Below, piece after piece: positions 23,780 through 36,193 of a stretch of DNA of 64,000 bases (position 1 is the stretch's first letter; the number at the start of each line of letters is the position of its first letter). A program made the position numbers and the translations under genes. The stretch spans positions 1,798,001 to 1,862,000 of the forward strand of contig JBBMOL010000065.1 in the NCBI GenBank assembly GCA_037954665.1, given 5' to 3'. The notes below the pieces were generated by a model, which saw only the letters and a list, made by a program, of their open reading frames with translations, did no database searches and was not told the DNA's origin. This DNA comes from Laguncularia racemosa (Eukaryota; Streptophyta; Magnoliopsida; Myrtales; Combretaceae).

Positions 23780-25880
23780 TATGAATAAAAGAGGAAAACT
23801 CTTTGATTTCTATCTATTTTACTATGAAGGAGATTTTCTCCCTATAAGATTATAGAGAGATTTTAAATATAGAAATACAATTAAATAGATTCTAATTATA
23901 TATAATCTAACAGATCTTATGTAATCAATCTTAATTAGAACTATACAAGGAATGTATTGGTTTGCTTAACATCCCCCCTCAAATTGATGGTGGTCAACCA
24001 ACAGTTTGCCAAGGAAGAAATCATGCCACTTCTTAGTATGAGACTTTGTGAAAAAATTCGCAAGTTGATCTTTGGAGGCAACATGAGGAAGAGAGATTTG
24101 ACCATCTTCAAATTTTTCTCGAACAAAGTGGAAATCAATCTTGATATGCTTGGTGCATTCATGGAAAACCAGATTAGTTGCAATCTTTACCGTGCTTTCA
24201 TTATCATAGTACATGGGTATGTGGAGAGGAAGAATGGATCCCAAAATCGGCCAATAGACGACGCAACCATACCACCTCACTGCAAGTAGTGGACATGGCA
24301 CGATACTCTGCCTCTATTGACGATTTGGACACAGTCACCTGCTTCTTTGATTTCTAAGATAAAAGAGAGCTTTCGAGAAAAATACAATATCCTGTTGTCG
24401 AACGATGAGAGTCGAGACAACCACCATAATTAGCATCAGAAAAGGCATACAAGATGGAAGGCGAGCAACTACTATTAGGAATCCCCATTGTTGGAGTCGA
24501 TCGAAGATAGCAAAGAAGACGATGCACAACCACAAGGTGAAGTTGTCGAGGATAAAAAACAAATTGACTTAAGATATGAACAGCATGTGCAATATCAGGT
24601 CGAGTGACTGTTAAATAGACCAAACTCCTAACAAGACACCGATAAAGAGTTAGATTCGAAAGAGGGTCTCCATCCATCTTGGTATAATGAGTACTGTGCT
24701 CCATTAAGGTGTCAATAATGTTTGCATTGGTCGAGTGGGCCATGTCCAAGATCTCTTTGGTATATTTTCGTTGATAAAGGAAGCAACCGTGAAAATTACG
24801 AGAGATTTCCAATCCAAGAAAGGAAGTCGCAAGATCCAAATCTTTCATTTAAAATGAGGATTGTAAAATACTCTTAAGATGCATAATGCCTTTAGCGTCA
24901 TCACCGGTAATCAAAATATCATCAACATAATTGACACAAAAACATGCCCTTGTGCCAAAGATGAGATAAACAGAGAATAGTCATTATGACTTTGTTGATA
25001 ACTGCCCTTCAAGAGAATAGATTTCAATTTTGAAAACCAAGCACGAGGTGCTTGTTTTAAGCTATAAAGGGCCTTCTGTAATTTGCAAACCATGGATGGA
25101 GAGGCAAAGAAGCCAGGAGGAGGTTTCATATAAACTATTTTAGATTACTCGCCATTAAGAAAGGCATTAGTGAAATCCATTTGATAAATATCTCATTAGC
25201 AAATAGTAGAAATTGCTAGGAAAGTGTGAATCGTAGTCATTTTGGCTACAGGTGCGAACGTTTCCTCATAATCAATCCTATATTCTTGCTTAAAGCCTTG
25301 CATAACCAAGCGAGCTTTATACCGGTCTAATGAGCCATCAGATTTAATTTTCAGGGTATAAACCCATTTACAGCCAACTATAGTTTGATTTGAAGGTGTT
25401 GGAACCAGGTCCCACGTATGATTTCGTGCTAAAGCATCAAGTTCAGTTTGCATAGCCAAACTCCATTCTTTACTATTAGCAGCCTTTTTATAAGATCTAG
25501 GAATAGAAATATGATCAAGTTCAAATAACAAAGAGAGCCAAGTAGGAGGTTTATTGACTCGACCGGACCGTGTAGTGACAACATTTTGTAACAGATGGGA
25601 GGTGAGGAAAGAGTGAGAGGAAGAGGGAATACCTGGATCTGGAGATTGTGAAGGGGGAAGAGCGGCTAAGGGAACTCATGTAGGAGGATCATAGTGTTGC
25701 ACATCTTTGACGTAGGAAGATAAAGGAGCCAAAGGACCAAGGGAAGGTAGTGTAGCATCATCGGATGTCGACTAGAAATAGGGAGAATCTTCAAAGAAGA
25801 TAACATTGTGATATGGTCACTATTAGTCATAATTTGAATTGTAGATATGGTTCTCTCGCTGTAAAACCAAGTTATCATGA
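23780..25880 (-). mobile_element. Truncated Ty1/Copia element, minus strand
   Basis: Minus-strand copia pol ends with a polypurine tract TTTGAGGGGGGA (23972-23983), and a putative 3' LTR begins TGTTAAGCAAACC at 23971 and extends left to roughly 23780; the far LTR end is uncertain. No gag, integrase, PBS or 5' LTR was found to the right of 25880, so the element is 5'-truncated. Confidence 0.75.
23966..25880 (-). pseudogene. Copia pol relic: RT and RNase H
   Basis: Read on the minus strand. The RT N-terminus has WSLAMQTELDALARNHTWDLV, GCKWVYTLKIKSDGS and YKARLVMQGFKQEYRIDYEETFAPVAK (25531-25196). PPGFFASPSMVCKLQKALYS and APRAWFSKL follow, and then the catalytic box: YVDD codons survive at 24918-24929, but one frame off from the upstream segment, so there is a small indel just before them. 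DLATSFLGLEISR and RPDIAHAVHILSQF come next, then RNase H with FSDANYGGCLDSHRSTTGYCIFL, and the C-terminal ESTVKIATN, HIKIDFHFVREK and SKDQLANFFTKSH (24301-23966). Several frameshifts make it inactive. Confidence 0.88.
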
Positions 25881-27720
25881 ATCATAGTAGAGAGTATCTC
25901 ATTTAATCAACTTAGCACCAAGTTGTGCCACATATACTATAAAACTAACAAGTAGTGAATTTTATTTAGCATTATTTAGTTAAAGAATCTTATATTGAAA
26001 TAACACCTTTTATGAATAATTTTGAAAGCCTTTTTAGTCAATGACGTCCCTAAAAGGTGTGATCTAATGTGAAAGATTACTAGACTTGGAGGAGTCGTGA
26101 CCTTTAAATAATGTCTATATGTAAATACCTTATAAAGACCATTAATAGAAATGGGAACCATTTATCATTGAAGAGATGTGACTTAAAGCATTATAATGCA
26201 GCTTTTTTATATATTGAAACAAGTAGTGTATACGTTAATTCCAAGAAACATGTAGACAACAAATAAGTTTAATCTATAAAAGGCATAAGTATTGTTAATC
26301 AATTGAATTTTCTATGGTTGATGATTTAGAATAAATTTACATGAGACTAACATATGGTGTCAAATTTTAGGGTAGTGTATCATCTAATGAGCAATCATTG
26401 ATATTACGTTAGTCATAGTAAAGTCCATAGTCACATGAGTGCATAAAGGAAATATGAGCATAAGACCGGTACATGTATTAATCCTATGTTACTATCACCA
26501 AGAAAAAGGATTAGGTCTAGAAAACAATATATGGCTTGCTTTGTTTAAAGACATACCAAATTAAGTGTCATAGATTCCTCCCCTACAGATGATCAACCGA
26601 TCCTCAAACCTAAAGTCTTTGTGCACTTTGTGAATATTATTATACTTTAATTTAGGTAATTGCAACTTTACCATAAATAGTTATAAAACCGGTTATTAGA
26701 TATGGTCTATTTTTTTTGAGATGAGTAATGATGAATTAATATGGACTTCATATCTCTTGTTATCATAAAGTGTAGAACTTGAACTACTTGGTTTAATACA
26801 AATGACTTGGAGATGTCTCGAGTCACAATAGCAGTAGTCAAGCTTAAGTTATCTTGGGAACTCAAACAAAGGATTGCGTCATGACGATGCATCATATACA
26901 AGATTGATTGGATATATTAAAGAGATTCAAACCACATAGTATTTTTGGATGGTTAATTCTTAGTCATTCAACCATTTCTAAAGTATTAAGTAGGTTGGCA
27001 ACCATGATAAAGTGGTTTATATAGGTTCATGACTAATTATAGCACTATTGCTATAATGAGAACATAGGCTTGTGCAATAGCACAAGAGACAAAATCTTTA
27101 AATGACTAAAGATTCAATATTCTTGGGATTTGGTCATTTATAATCAACAAAAGATTCAAATTTATGGTTGATTCACAAATGAACAGTTAAGGATTTGTTA
27201 GAAAATTAGTCACTATAGAATTTAGTTTGAAATTAGTTGTTATAGGAAATATTGTAAAGGCTTATGTTACAAAGCAAAAGCTATCCATCCATTAAATTCA
27301 TGAAGAATTTTTTTTTTCAAGAATTCTCTCTAAGAATTTGTCCTTAGCTCGACTTAAAGACAATTTCAATATTTTTCATTTGTTCATATGAGTAGGCTAC
27401 ACAAGATCCTAACAATGGTGTTCTCATTGGGAGAATGGGAAAAAATGGAAAGATAATGTGTGCACTAAAATCATTAAGGGAAGTACAAGAAGACATACAT
27501 CAACTTAAAGAAAGCTAGAAGCATATATAAGAAGCAATTGTTGAATGTATGGAATAAGAGTAATTAGGATCAACTATAGAAGTTATGGGTGAAGAAAATG
27601 ATTCAAGCAAGGTATTGTACAAGATCATGATCTAAAAAATTGTTTAAAAAATATTGACATGGAAGTGCAAAATCAAGAAATGTCAAAGAAAGAAAACAAA
27701 CATGATGTTGTGGTAGATGG
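25881..27720. other. Unclassified sequence hosting the chromovirus insertion
   Basis: AT-rich sequence with no clear protein. Around 27400-27720 a decayed purine-rich, coiled-coil-like segment suggests an old gag, and 27589-27610 resembles 10488-10509. The same sequence continues at 33317 after the inserted element. Confidence 0.4.
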
Positions 27721-27725
27721 TCTTA
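27721..27725. repeat. Target-site duplication TCTTA (left)
   Basis: TCTTA before the 5' LTR equals TCTTA at 33312-33316 after the 3' LTR. Confidence 0.9.
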
Positions 27726-28242
27726 TGTAACGGGGGAGGAAGAGCTAGGGTTTCTGGGAGGGAAGGTTCGAGAGAGTGTAACGGGGAAGAAGAGTTAGGG
27801 TTCTGAAAGGGAAAGTTCGAGAGAGAGGGGGGACCAAACTGAACTGAATGGCAGATGGGAAGTGGCGTGTGACAGTGAGTGAGACTGTGGAGGCAGGGTG
27901 TCGTTTCAAGCTCAGGAGATGTGAGTGTGTGATGGGGAGTAGCAGCTATGGTGAAGACACGCCAGCAAGTGGGCTATGGGTTGGGCCAACAGATGCTTAA
28001 GTATGGATACGGGCTGAAGAATCCGGCCGGGTGACATGGGCTGGATAATCCATGTGAAATTGTATTAAAGCCCACTACTAAATGATTCCATCCTCTGTAA
28101 CCTGCACATGGGTTGTTAGTATTTGTAACCACTATAAATGTAAGACAAAAGCAGAGGAAATACATGATGAAAAAAATCAGTTTACGTGAATTGTTTACAG
28201 TATCAATTTGCATCCGAATTGTTATTGCAAATCTGTGTTACA
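27726..28242 (+). repeat. 5' LTR of the chromovirus
   Basis: 517 bp, TGTAACGGGGG...TGTGTTACA, with short inverted TGTAAC/GTTACA ends. It contains a near-duplicate of its own start, with GTGTAACGGGGAAGAAGAG about 50 bp in. A TATAAATG box near 28133 lies upstream of the LTR end and may be its promoter. Confidence 0.93.
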
Positions 28243-28244
28243 AT

Positions 28245-28257
28245 TGGTATCAGAGCT
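28245..28257 (+). promoter_or_regulatory. Primer-binding site of the chromovirus
   Basis: TGGTATCAGAGCT two bases after the LTR, complementary to initiator tRNA-Met except at its last base. Confidence 0.9.
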
Positions 28258-28267
28258 GTGTTGCGCC

Positions 28268-29905
28268 ATGGAGACTCGTGAATCCAAGAAGCTGGATGAT
28301 GCTGTGCGTAATGCGGTGAAGGAGCATACCGAGGAAGCTCTTAAACCCATTCATGATACCCTTAAAAGAATGCAGGAGCTAATGGACCAGCAAATTCTAA
28401 CCATTACCGGCTTGAAGACAAGAAAATTTGACCAGCTGGATGCAACTGGCTCCACGGCAAGGGATCCTGGTAAGTTGCTTGAATCTGAGGATAGATCTGG
28501 ACTAGCACTAGCACGGCCAGTAACCGTAGAAACCCACCTGCAAACAAGAGCACCTAGGGTAGACTTTCCAGTTTTTGATGGTAATAATATCAAAGATTGG
28601 TTATACAAGGCTCAACAATACTTCGAAATTGATTCTACCCCTGAGGATTGGAAGCTTAGAGTGGCTGCTATGTACTTAGAAGGAAAGGCGTTAAAGTGGT
28701 ATCACTCTTACATTTAGACCTTAGAGAACCCCCACACTATTACTTGGAGTGAGTTAGTCAAGGTATTGCAAGCAAGGTTTGGGAAAAAGGCCTATGAAGA
28801 TCCAATGGCAGAACTTAAGGAATTACACCAAGTAGGAACCCTGCAAGACTACTTAGAAGAATTTGAGCACTTAGTAACTCAGGTTAAGCTTCTAAAAGCC
28901 TACTTGATAAGTTGTTTCCTGAGTGGACTGCACCTTACCATCCAGTACCCTATACGCATGTTCAATCCCCAAACTCTGCAAGAAACCTACTCTTTGGCCA
29001 AATTATAAGAAGCAAACCTCCTCTCCACTAGTCAATACTTAAAAACTCCTCGCCTAAACACAGCACCTAACTCAACTACCTCTTACACACCTTTCCCACC
29101 CTACCGGACCCCAACTTACCCCAGAACCCTACCCAACACTACTAACCATCATAAGAGCCCCCAAACACCTAATAACACCCCAAAACCATCAAACTCCACT
29201 CATCCACAAACCCGACTCACTAAAAGACTTACCCCTGAGGAACTAGAGGAAAAGAGAAGGAAAAAGCAATGCTTTTGGTGTGATGAACCTTTTGGACCAG
29301 GCCATAGATGCAAAAAAAGGTTGAATGTGTTACTAGTGGAAGTAGAGGAAGGTAAGGAAGATGCTGAGGAGGAAGACATTCCTCCGGAAGAAGTGGAAGT
29401 TGATTTTGCTAAGCTCACCCTCAACGTTTTGAATCAGGACCAGGGGCATCACATAAGCAGCATGAAGGTGAGTGGATATTTCAAGAAGAGGAAGCTGAAC
29501 ATATTAATTGATACCGGCAGCTCACTAAATTTCATCGATGAGCGCCTAGCTAAGGGTCTTGGATGCTCCTTAACTGGCACACCTACTCTCAAGGTAACAT
29601 TAGCTGATGGCACAGACTTACACAGTACCAGTAAGATTTCTAGGTTCACTTGGAAAATGCAGGGACATGGATTTACAGCTGAGGTATATTTGTTAACCTT
29701 ATCTGGCTGTGATATGATACTAGGCGTACCATGGTTAAGGTCTTTGGGCACTATCCTTTGGAATTTCCAACAATTGACCATGAACTTTAAGTGGAATGAT
29801 CATGAGTGTGAGTTGGTCGCGGATAAGGAGCGGCTTAGGGCTATGAAGGCAAGAGAGTTGTCCAAACTAATTGAAGGAAATGGAGCGCGACATCTCCAAT
29901 GTTAG
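28268..29905 (+). pseudogene. gag-protease of the chromovirus, nonsense-interrupted
   Basis: Starts METRESKKLDDAV at 28268. The capsid region has VDFPVFDGNNIKDWLYKAQQYF and LEGKALKWYHSYI, then TAG at 28715-28717 and TAA at 29006-29008, with the reading frame otherwise preserved. A zinc-binding motif, CFWCDEPFGPGHRC, departs from the CX2CX4HX4C spacing, as in some plant chromoviruses. The protease carries LIDTGSSLNFID and ILGVPWL. The frame ends with TAG at 29903-29905. All breaks are single-codon nonsense changes compatible with C-to-T decay of CAG or CAA codons. Confidence 0.92.
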
Positions 29906-29968
29906 ATAGTCCAAGCTCTGAATGAAGAGGGTGAGAGGAGGACACAACAGAAGCTGCAACCAGAGCTG

Positions 29969-32760
29969 TTGGATTTATTAGAAGAGTTCCACGACCTTTT
30001 CGAAGAACCACATGAGTTGCCACCACATAGGGAATTTGACCATAAAATTCCTTTACAGGAAGATTCCAGGGTGGTCAACATTAGACCCTATAGACATTCC
30101 TCCATGCAAAAGACTGTCCTAGAAGATATGGTGAAGGAAATGCTCTTAAGTAGAATAATTAGACACAGCCACAACCCTTTTTCTTCGCCAGCTGTCTTGG
30201 TAAAGAAGAAGGACAATACTTGGCGAATGTGTGTGGATTACCGTGAATTGAATAAGCAAACTGTTAAGGATCGGTTTCCCATCCCTATTATAGAAGACCT
30301 ATTCGATGAGTTAAGTGGGGCTGCTTACTTTAGTAAGTTGGATTTGAGGTCCGGGTATCACCAAATCCGGATGCACTCCGAAGATGTGTACAAGACCGCT
30401 TTTAAGACACACGAGGGGAATTATGAATTCTTGGTTATGCCATTTGGCTTGACCAACGCCCCATCCACGTTTCAGGGTCTCATGAATCAGGTTTTCAATG
30501 CCTATCTAAGGAAATTTGTCCTAGTGTTTTTTTATGACATACTCATCTATAGTAAGAGCTTAGAGGAACATGGGGAACACTTGAAGGCAGTATTCCAGAT
30601 TCTGAAGCGAGAGCAACTCTGTTTGAAAAGATCTAAATGCACCTTTGGGGCTGCTCAAGTAGAGTACTTGGGGCACATTATCACAAGGGAAGGAGTAACA
30701 ACTGACCCCAAGAAAATTGAGTCCATTGTCAACTGGACTATTCCTAAGAGTTTAAGGCAGTTGGGGGGTTTCTTGGGGCTATCTGGCTACTATAGACGGT
30801 TCATTAGAGGGTATAGTGTTATCACTAGACCTCTCACATTATTGTCGAAAAAAGATAATTTTAAGTGGAATAGTGACTGCCAGATAGCCTTTGATCGGCT
30901 GAAGGTTGCCTTGTCCAGCTCGCCTGTCCTGAAACTTCCGGACTATAGTAAGGAGTTTGTGATAGAAATTGATGCTAGTGGGGAGGGAGTGGGGGTTGTT
31001 TTGATGCAAGAACATCACCCCATAGCTTATCTTAGTAAGACACTGAACAATAGGCATCAAGGGATGTCTGTGTATGAGAAGGAACTCCTAGCCCTGGTTT
31101 ATGCAGTGGAGAAGTGGAGGCATTACTTAATAGGAAGGCATTTTGTTATCAAGACCAATCACCAAAGTTTGAAGCACCTACTAGAGCAAAGATTGGTCAC
31201 TTCCAGTCAACACAAATGGTTAACTAAGCTGTTGGGAATGGACTACGAAATAAGGTACAAAAGCAGGTGCACGAATCAAGCTGCGGACGCCCTGTCCAGA
31301 ATGGGATAGTTGGAGCTAAGGACAATTGCAGTTAGTGCCACCACCCTAGAACTGGTAGAGGAACTAAAGCAAAGTTGGTCTCTTCCTGGAAGGTATCAGC
31401 ACATGCTTGATTGCCTTAGGAGGGGCGAGGAATACAAGCATTTCACTCTGGATCAAGGGTTGCTGAGAAGGAAGGGAAAATGTGTTGTAGGGCCATCCGT
31501 GAGCTTAGAAGGAAGCTATTAAAGATGTATCACGATGGAGTAGTAGGAGGACACTCAGGAGCTCACACTACTTATAAGAAGATCAACTCTGTCTTCCACT
31601 GGCCCAAGCTAGAGCGTGACGTGAGGCAGTATGTCAAGGAATGTGAGGTCTGCCAAAGACACAAGTTTGAACATGTGGCACTACCAGGGCTGTTACAACC
31701 ACTTCCAGTACCAAGCAATTGTTTGGTAGATGTAACCATGGATTTCATTGAAGGGCTGCCTAAGTCTAATGGACAAGAGGTGATTATGGTGATTGTGGAC
31801 CGCTTGAGTAAGTATGCCCACTTCATATCTCTTCCACATCCTTACTCAGCTCCATAGGTGGCAAGGTTATACTTGGATCATGTATACAAGTTACATGGAA
31901 TGCTTGAGAGCATCACTAGTGATAGAGACCTGGTGTTTGTTAGCCAATTTTGGAAGGAGTTCTTCAAATTACAAGGAGTAGAGCTTAGATTGTCTACTGC
32001 ATATCATCCACAAACGGATGGATAGACAGAAAGGGTCAATAGATGTTTGGAGACCTATCTGAGGTGTATGACCAGTGATCATCCTAAGAAATGGGGGTAG
32101 TATCTATCTCTAGCAGAATACTGGTACAATACCAACTATCATGCTAGTGCTAAGAAGACCCCTTTCGAAATCTTATACGGGTACACTCCTCCACTACACC
32201 TTCCCTATATTCCTAAGGATTCCAGGAATGCTACTGTTGACATTATGCTAACAAGTAGGGAAGATACACTACACACCCTGAAGTTCCACTTAATAAGAGC
32301 TCAGAACCGGATGGAACAACAAGCTGGCAGAAGGAGGTTAGATCGAGAGTTCAACATAGGGGATCAAGTGTTGTTGAAGTTACAACTCTATAAACAGTTA
32401 AGTGTGCGAAAAGTAAACAACCAGAAGCTATCCCCTAAGTATTACAGACCCTATAAAATAATAGATAGAGTGGGAAAGGTGGCTTACCGTCTGGATTTAC
32501 CATGCGAAGCAAACATTCATCCCACCTTCCACATTTCCCAGCTCAAGCCCTACCATGGTCAGGAAAGGAACTGCCTGCCTTCGCTACCTGTAACAGAAGA
32601 GGAAAACGAGTTAGAACCACTCAAGATCTTGGGGAGGAAGATGATCAAAAGAGGGAATCGAGCAGACACCATGGGGCTCGTACTGTAGAAAGATCGACCA
32701 CTCACGGACGTGACTTGGGAGTTCCTAACAGATCTAAGGCTTAGGTTTCCCCATGCACCC
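29969..32760 (+). pseudogene. pol of the chromovirus: RT, RNase H, integrase, chromodomain
   Basis: RT (29969 on): SPAVLVKKKDNTWRMCVDYR, YFSKLDLRSGYHQIRM, LVMPFGLTNAPSTFQ. The catalytic box reads F-F-Y-D with TAT at 30533-30535 where FFDD is expected, so the first aspartate is lost. RNase H follows with IEIDASGEGVGVVL, YEKELLALVYAVEKWRHYL and TNHQSLKHLL, with a stop at 31307-31309. A frameshift near 31490-31500 precedes integrase: HHCC finger H..GGHSG....CEVCQRHK, then VTMDFIEGLP, ITSDRDLVF and TERVN as the D,D,E residues, with TAG codons at 31855 and near 32025 and 32098. The C-terminus has a chromodomain-like remnant, LEPLKILGRKMIKRGNRA then VTWEFLTDLRLRFP, split by TAG at 32686. Confidence 0.93.
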
Positions 32761-32793
32761 TTGTGGACAAGGGAAATCTCAGACACAGGGGGT

Positions 32794-33311
32794 TGTAACG
32801 GGGGAGGAAGAGCTAGGGTTTCTGGGAGGGAAGGTTTGAGAGAGTGTAACGGGGAAGAAGAGTTAGGGTTCTGAAAGGGAAAGTTCAAGAGAGAGGGGGG
32901 ACCAAACTGAACTGAATGGCAGATGGGAAGTGGCGTGTGACAGTGAGTGAGACTGTGGAGGCAGGGTGTCGTTTCAGGCTCAGGAGATGTGAGTGTGTGA
33001 TGGGGAGTAGCAGCTATGGTGAGGACGCGCCAGCAAGTGGGCTATGGGCTGGGCCAACAGATGCTTAAGTATGGATACGGGCTAAAGAATCCGGCCGGGT
33101 GACATGGGCTGAATAATCCATGTGAAATTGTATTAAAGCCCACTACTAAATGATTCCATCCTCTGTAACCTGGACATGGGTTGTTAGTATTTGTAACCAA
33201 CTATAAATGTAAGACAAAAGCAGAGGAAATACATGATGAAAAAAATCAGTTTACGTGAATTGTTTGTAGTATCAATTTGCATCCGAATTGTTATTGTAAA
33301 TCTGTGTTACA
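32794..33311 (+). repeat. 3' LTR of the chromovirus
   Basis: 518 bp copy of 27726-28242, preceded by the polypurine stretch CACAGGGGGT and followed by TSD TCTTA. Confidence 0.93.
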
Positions 33312-33316
33312 TCTTA

Positions 33317-36193
33317 AGAAAGTTATCAAGAATTAACCTATCCCAAGTTACAGCCGATAACATTTACTGTCATTAAGAAAGTCAACAACACCAAAACAAA
33401 AGCAATGACATCCTGAGCAATTGTTATGATCAAGAACATAGATATAATCATTGTGATTTTGCAATTTGATATGAATGCTATGTTGATTGTGCAATATTGT
33501 TTCTTAGGCCATTGATGTCTTTGTTTGCATAATTCTATTTTTGGTCAACAACCTTTATGCACTAATTGAGTTAATGAGTTCCTACTTTTATTAGATAGAA
33601 TTACTCAAGATTATTTTTGTTTTCCTTTTCCTAGTTTTCTTAAATCTTAGTGGCAAGGTTTTTGTTAAAGGTTGAGGAAATTGTTATAATTTTAGATATT
33701 AGTTAGGTAGGTTAGTAAATAGTTATAATTGTTATGGTAATAAGAGAATGTGAAATACCATGTGAAACACGAGAAGATTAACATGAAAATCAAGACTTTA
33801 TAGTTCAATTACTAGCTAAAAAGAAAAGACATAACGATAAGTGACAACTTCTAGGAAATCCATGCACATTTGCCACTAGTGATGATTTCTTGGGCATCTT
33901 TGTTCTTCAATCACAAATAGTGTAAAAGGCATATGTAAGCTCATCATCATGCACCCAAGTGGTTTAAACCAGCACAAATTCACCACCTTTACAAAAACAT
34001 CAAATGCCTGTCTTTCTTCCCAACGAGCCATTTGGGAGATTCAATATCACTAGTTTTAGAATCCAAATCTAATCTTCACTTTTTTTATAAGAGCAACTAC
34101 TCTACCTATATTGATTCCACAGTTTTGACATAATATCCACACAATATATATATAACATCAAACATGGATTCATTCCAAGCCACCTTTTATCTTATCTAGG
34201 ACCAATTAACTTAAGAATATTCTAATTCCATTCTTCAATAAAATAAAGGTGATGAGGACAAGCAATTTTCACCCAAAATTCCATATGATAGTTGAGGCGT
34301 GTTGAACTCTTACACATGGCAGAGTTTTGGATAGGTCAAATCATAATGAAAATAAGTCATTTAACTACTATATATAATTGAAAAGATTTAGGGACGATAC
34401 CTCCATGGTAGAGTTTTGAATGGGTCAAATCATAATGAAAATAAGTCATTTAACTACTATACATAATTGAAAAGATTTGGGTACAATACCTCCATTAGCA
34501 ATAACAGTTAACTACTTGAGGTCTGGCTTAATTTAGCATGAATAAATTAACAATTTATAGTATATGAGAATAAATGCTAGGATGGGTAGGGCAAGTCTCC
34601 ATTATAGGGTAATAGCCACAAAGTTGGAGACTTACATAAACCATCAAAAGGGTTCACTGTCTTGTATCGTATCCACAAATTTGAATTATCAACTAAATGG
34701 GGGCCAAAAGCTGACATAACTCAATAAGGACGTAGCCATGAATAATAACAAGACACTTCACGGATGACTTTAGTAGTAAGAAGAACCATCTCAAGTACTA
34801 GCACAATAACTCAATTGTCGAATGGAAAAGGACACGAGCCTTGACAGCCAAGGAGCAATATATACAATCAATCCTCCAAAACTTCATATTAAATATATTC
34901 TATTTGTTAGAGTTTGAATCGAACAAGTAAATTCACAGAAGATGCTAGTAGAATGATCCAACCTTCAAATGCATTAAAAAGGATATACTATTCTGCTAGC
35001 ATAATTGCAATAGAAGGACTCTATATTTGTGCCAAATTTAGTTAATGTCTATACATTTTAAGTAAGCCATTTAAATTTTCTATGTTTATCTATGTTTTAA
35101 GTGAGTCATTTAGATATTCTATTTATGTTATCTCCTTAATTTATAGTCTAAATGTAAGAGAGTTACTCAAAGTGACAGCGCAAATATAGAGTTTTACAGA
35201 AAACTTGATTGAATTTTGTTACATACGCACATACTTTAAATCTTCACTGAGGATGTGATTGAATTGTGGTAAGGACGATGTGAATGTATCGTGAATACCA
35301 GAAGCAGCCATTCCTCGATGTTCCCTTCATGCACAAGTATCCTAGCATGATCTGTCTACTTATCGACAGGTTAGCCTCATCCCTAAAAAAAAGGAAATCC
35401 AACGTTCAATCCATTTAATGATCGACAACTGCACGTTGCATTACTCTTCTGGCATCATCAAGCACCACAAATAATTCAAGAAAGACTTGAAATTCCGAAT
35501 TGAGTACATAAATTTTATTACAAGGATTAGTATTACAATGTAAGACAAGAGGTGGCGATCAAATTAAGGGAATTTGACAGGATAAGAGAATAATGGACGA
35601 GGTATCTGATCCATAATTTGACTTTCATGTCTATCTTAGATATGGCCATTATGTAATAAATATAAAACTCATTCTAAACCTACAAGTTTAAGCTTTTAAA
35701 TTAAACGGTTTTGATGCTAATCTTAACTAGAAGTTCTCAATTTAAACTTTTGTATTGTCATTTAATTTATCTAATTAGTCATTCACTTGATGGGTTTTAG
35801 TTCGAATCCCGGCCTAGGAATGACAAAGCAAAATAATAATTCTGTGTTTAATACTATAGCTAATAAATACAAACGTTGAGAGCAAAGAAGTACAAGGTAA
35901 AAAGGAACGATTTGTCACTTTCACATGGTCCAAATGTTTCCTATCCCAGTTGTGACCACCACCTCCTCTGGCTTATTAATATAGATCCATTCATAGCACC
36001 ATGTTCTTCAAAAGTTGGCGCAGTTCGGTTCAGCTCAATAATTTTCCAATTGGTTTGCACCTGCTGCCAATTTCATCATGCAGTTTTGAATCTTAAGTGA
36101 TTCATATTTAGTCAGATCAACAAAAACATTTTATTGAGTTTCTTCTAACAACCTTCTTTGCGGCTGTGGGGTGAAGCTCAAAGGCAGAACAAA
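33317..36193. other. Intergenic region upstream of the NPF4 gene
   Basis: AT-rich with no gene recognised. The first few hundred bases continue the host sequence of the chromovirus. A tandem duplication lies at 34316-34493. A B-box-like GTTCGAATCCC at 35800-35810 sits in a short degenerate repeat. The last few hundred bases should include the NPF4 promoter and 5' UTR, but no convincing TATA box could be fixed. Confidence 0.5.
34316..34493. repeat. Tandem duplication of an 89-bp unit
   Basis: The unit starting ATGG(C/T)AGAGTTTTG occurs at 34316 and again at 34405, with few differences. Both carry GGTCAAATCATAATGAAAAT and AATTGAAAAGATTT. Confidence 0.9.

Larger units (their letters stand above)
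27726..33311 (+). mobile_element. Complete Ty3/Gypsy chromovirus with intact ends
   Basis: The element is 5586 bp, with LTRs of 517 and 518 bp, initiator-tRNA PBS at 28245-28257, polypurine stretch before 32794 and perfect 5-bp TSD TCTTA. I count about 12 substitutions and one 1-bp indel between the LTRs, nearly all transitions, which points to a relatively recent insertion. The single gag-pol frame contains gag, an unusual zinc knuckle, protease, RT, RNase H, integrase and a degenerate chromodomain. It is interrupted by about eight stop codons, mostly TAG, one frameshift near 31490-31500 and a mutated RT active site. Confidence 0.94.

Noticed and set aside
35791..35815. Possible additional tRNA gene from the GTTCGAATCCC box
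   Set aside because: No A box, acceptor stem or anticodon arm can be folded around it; at best a degenerate tRNA-derived repeat.
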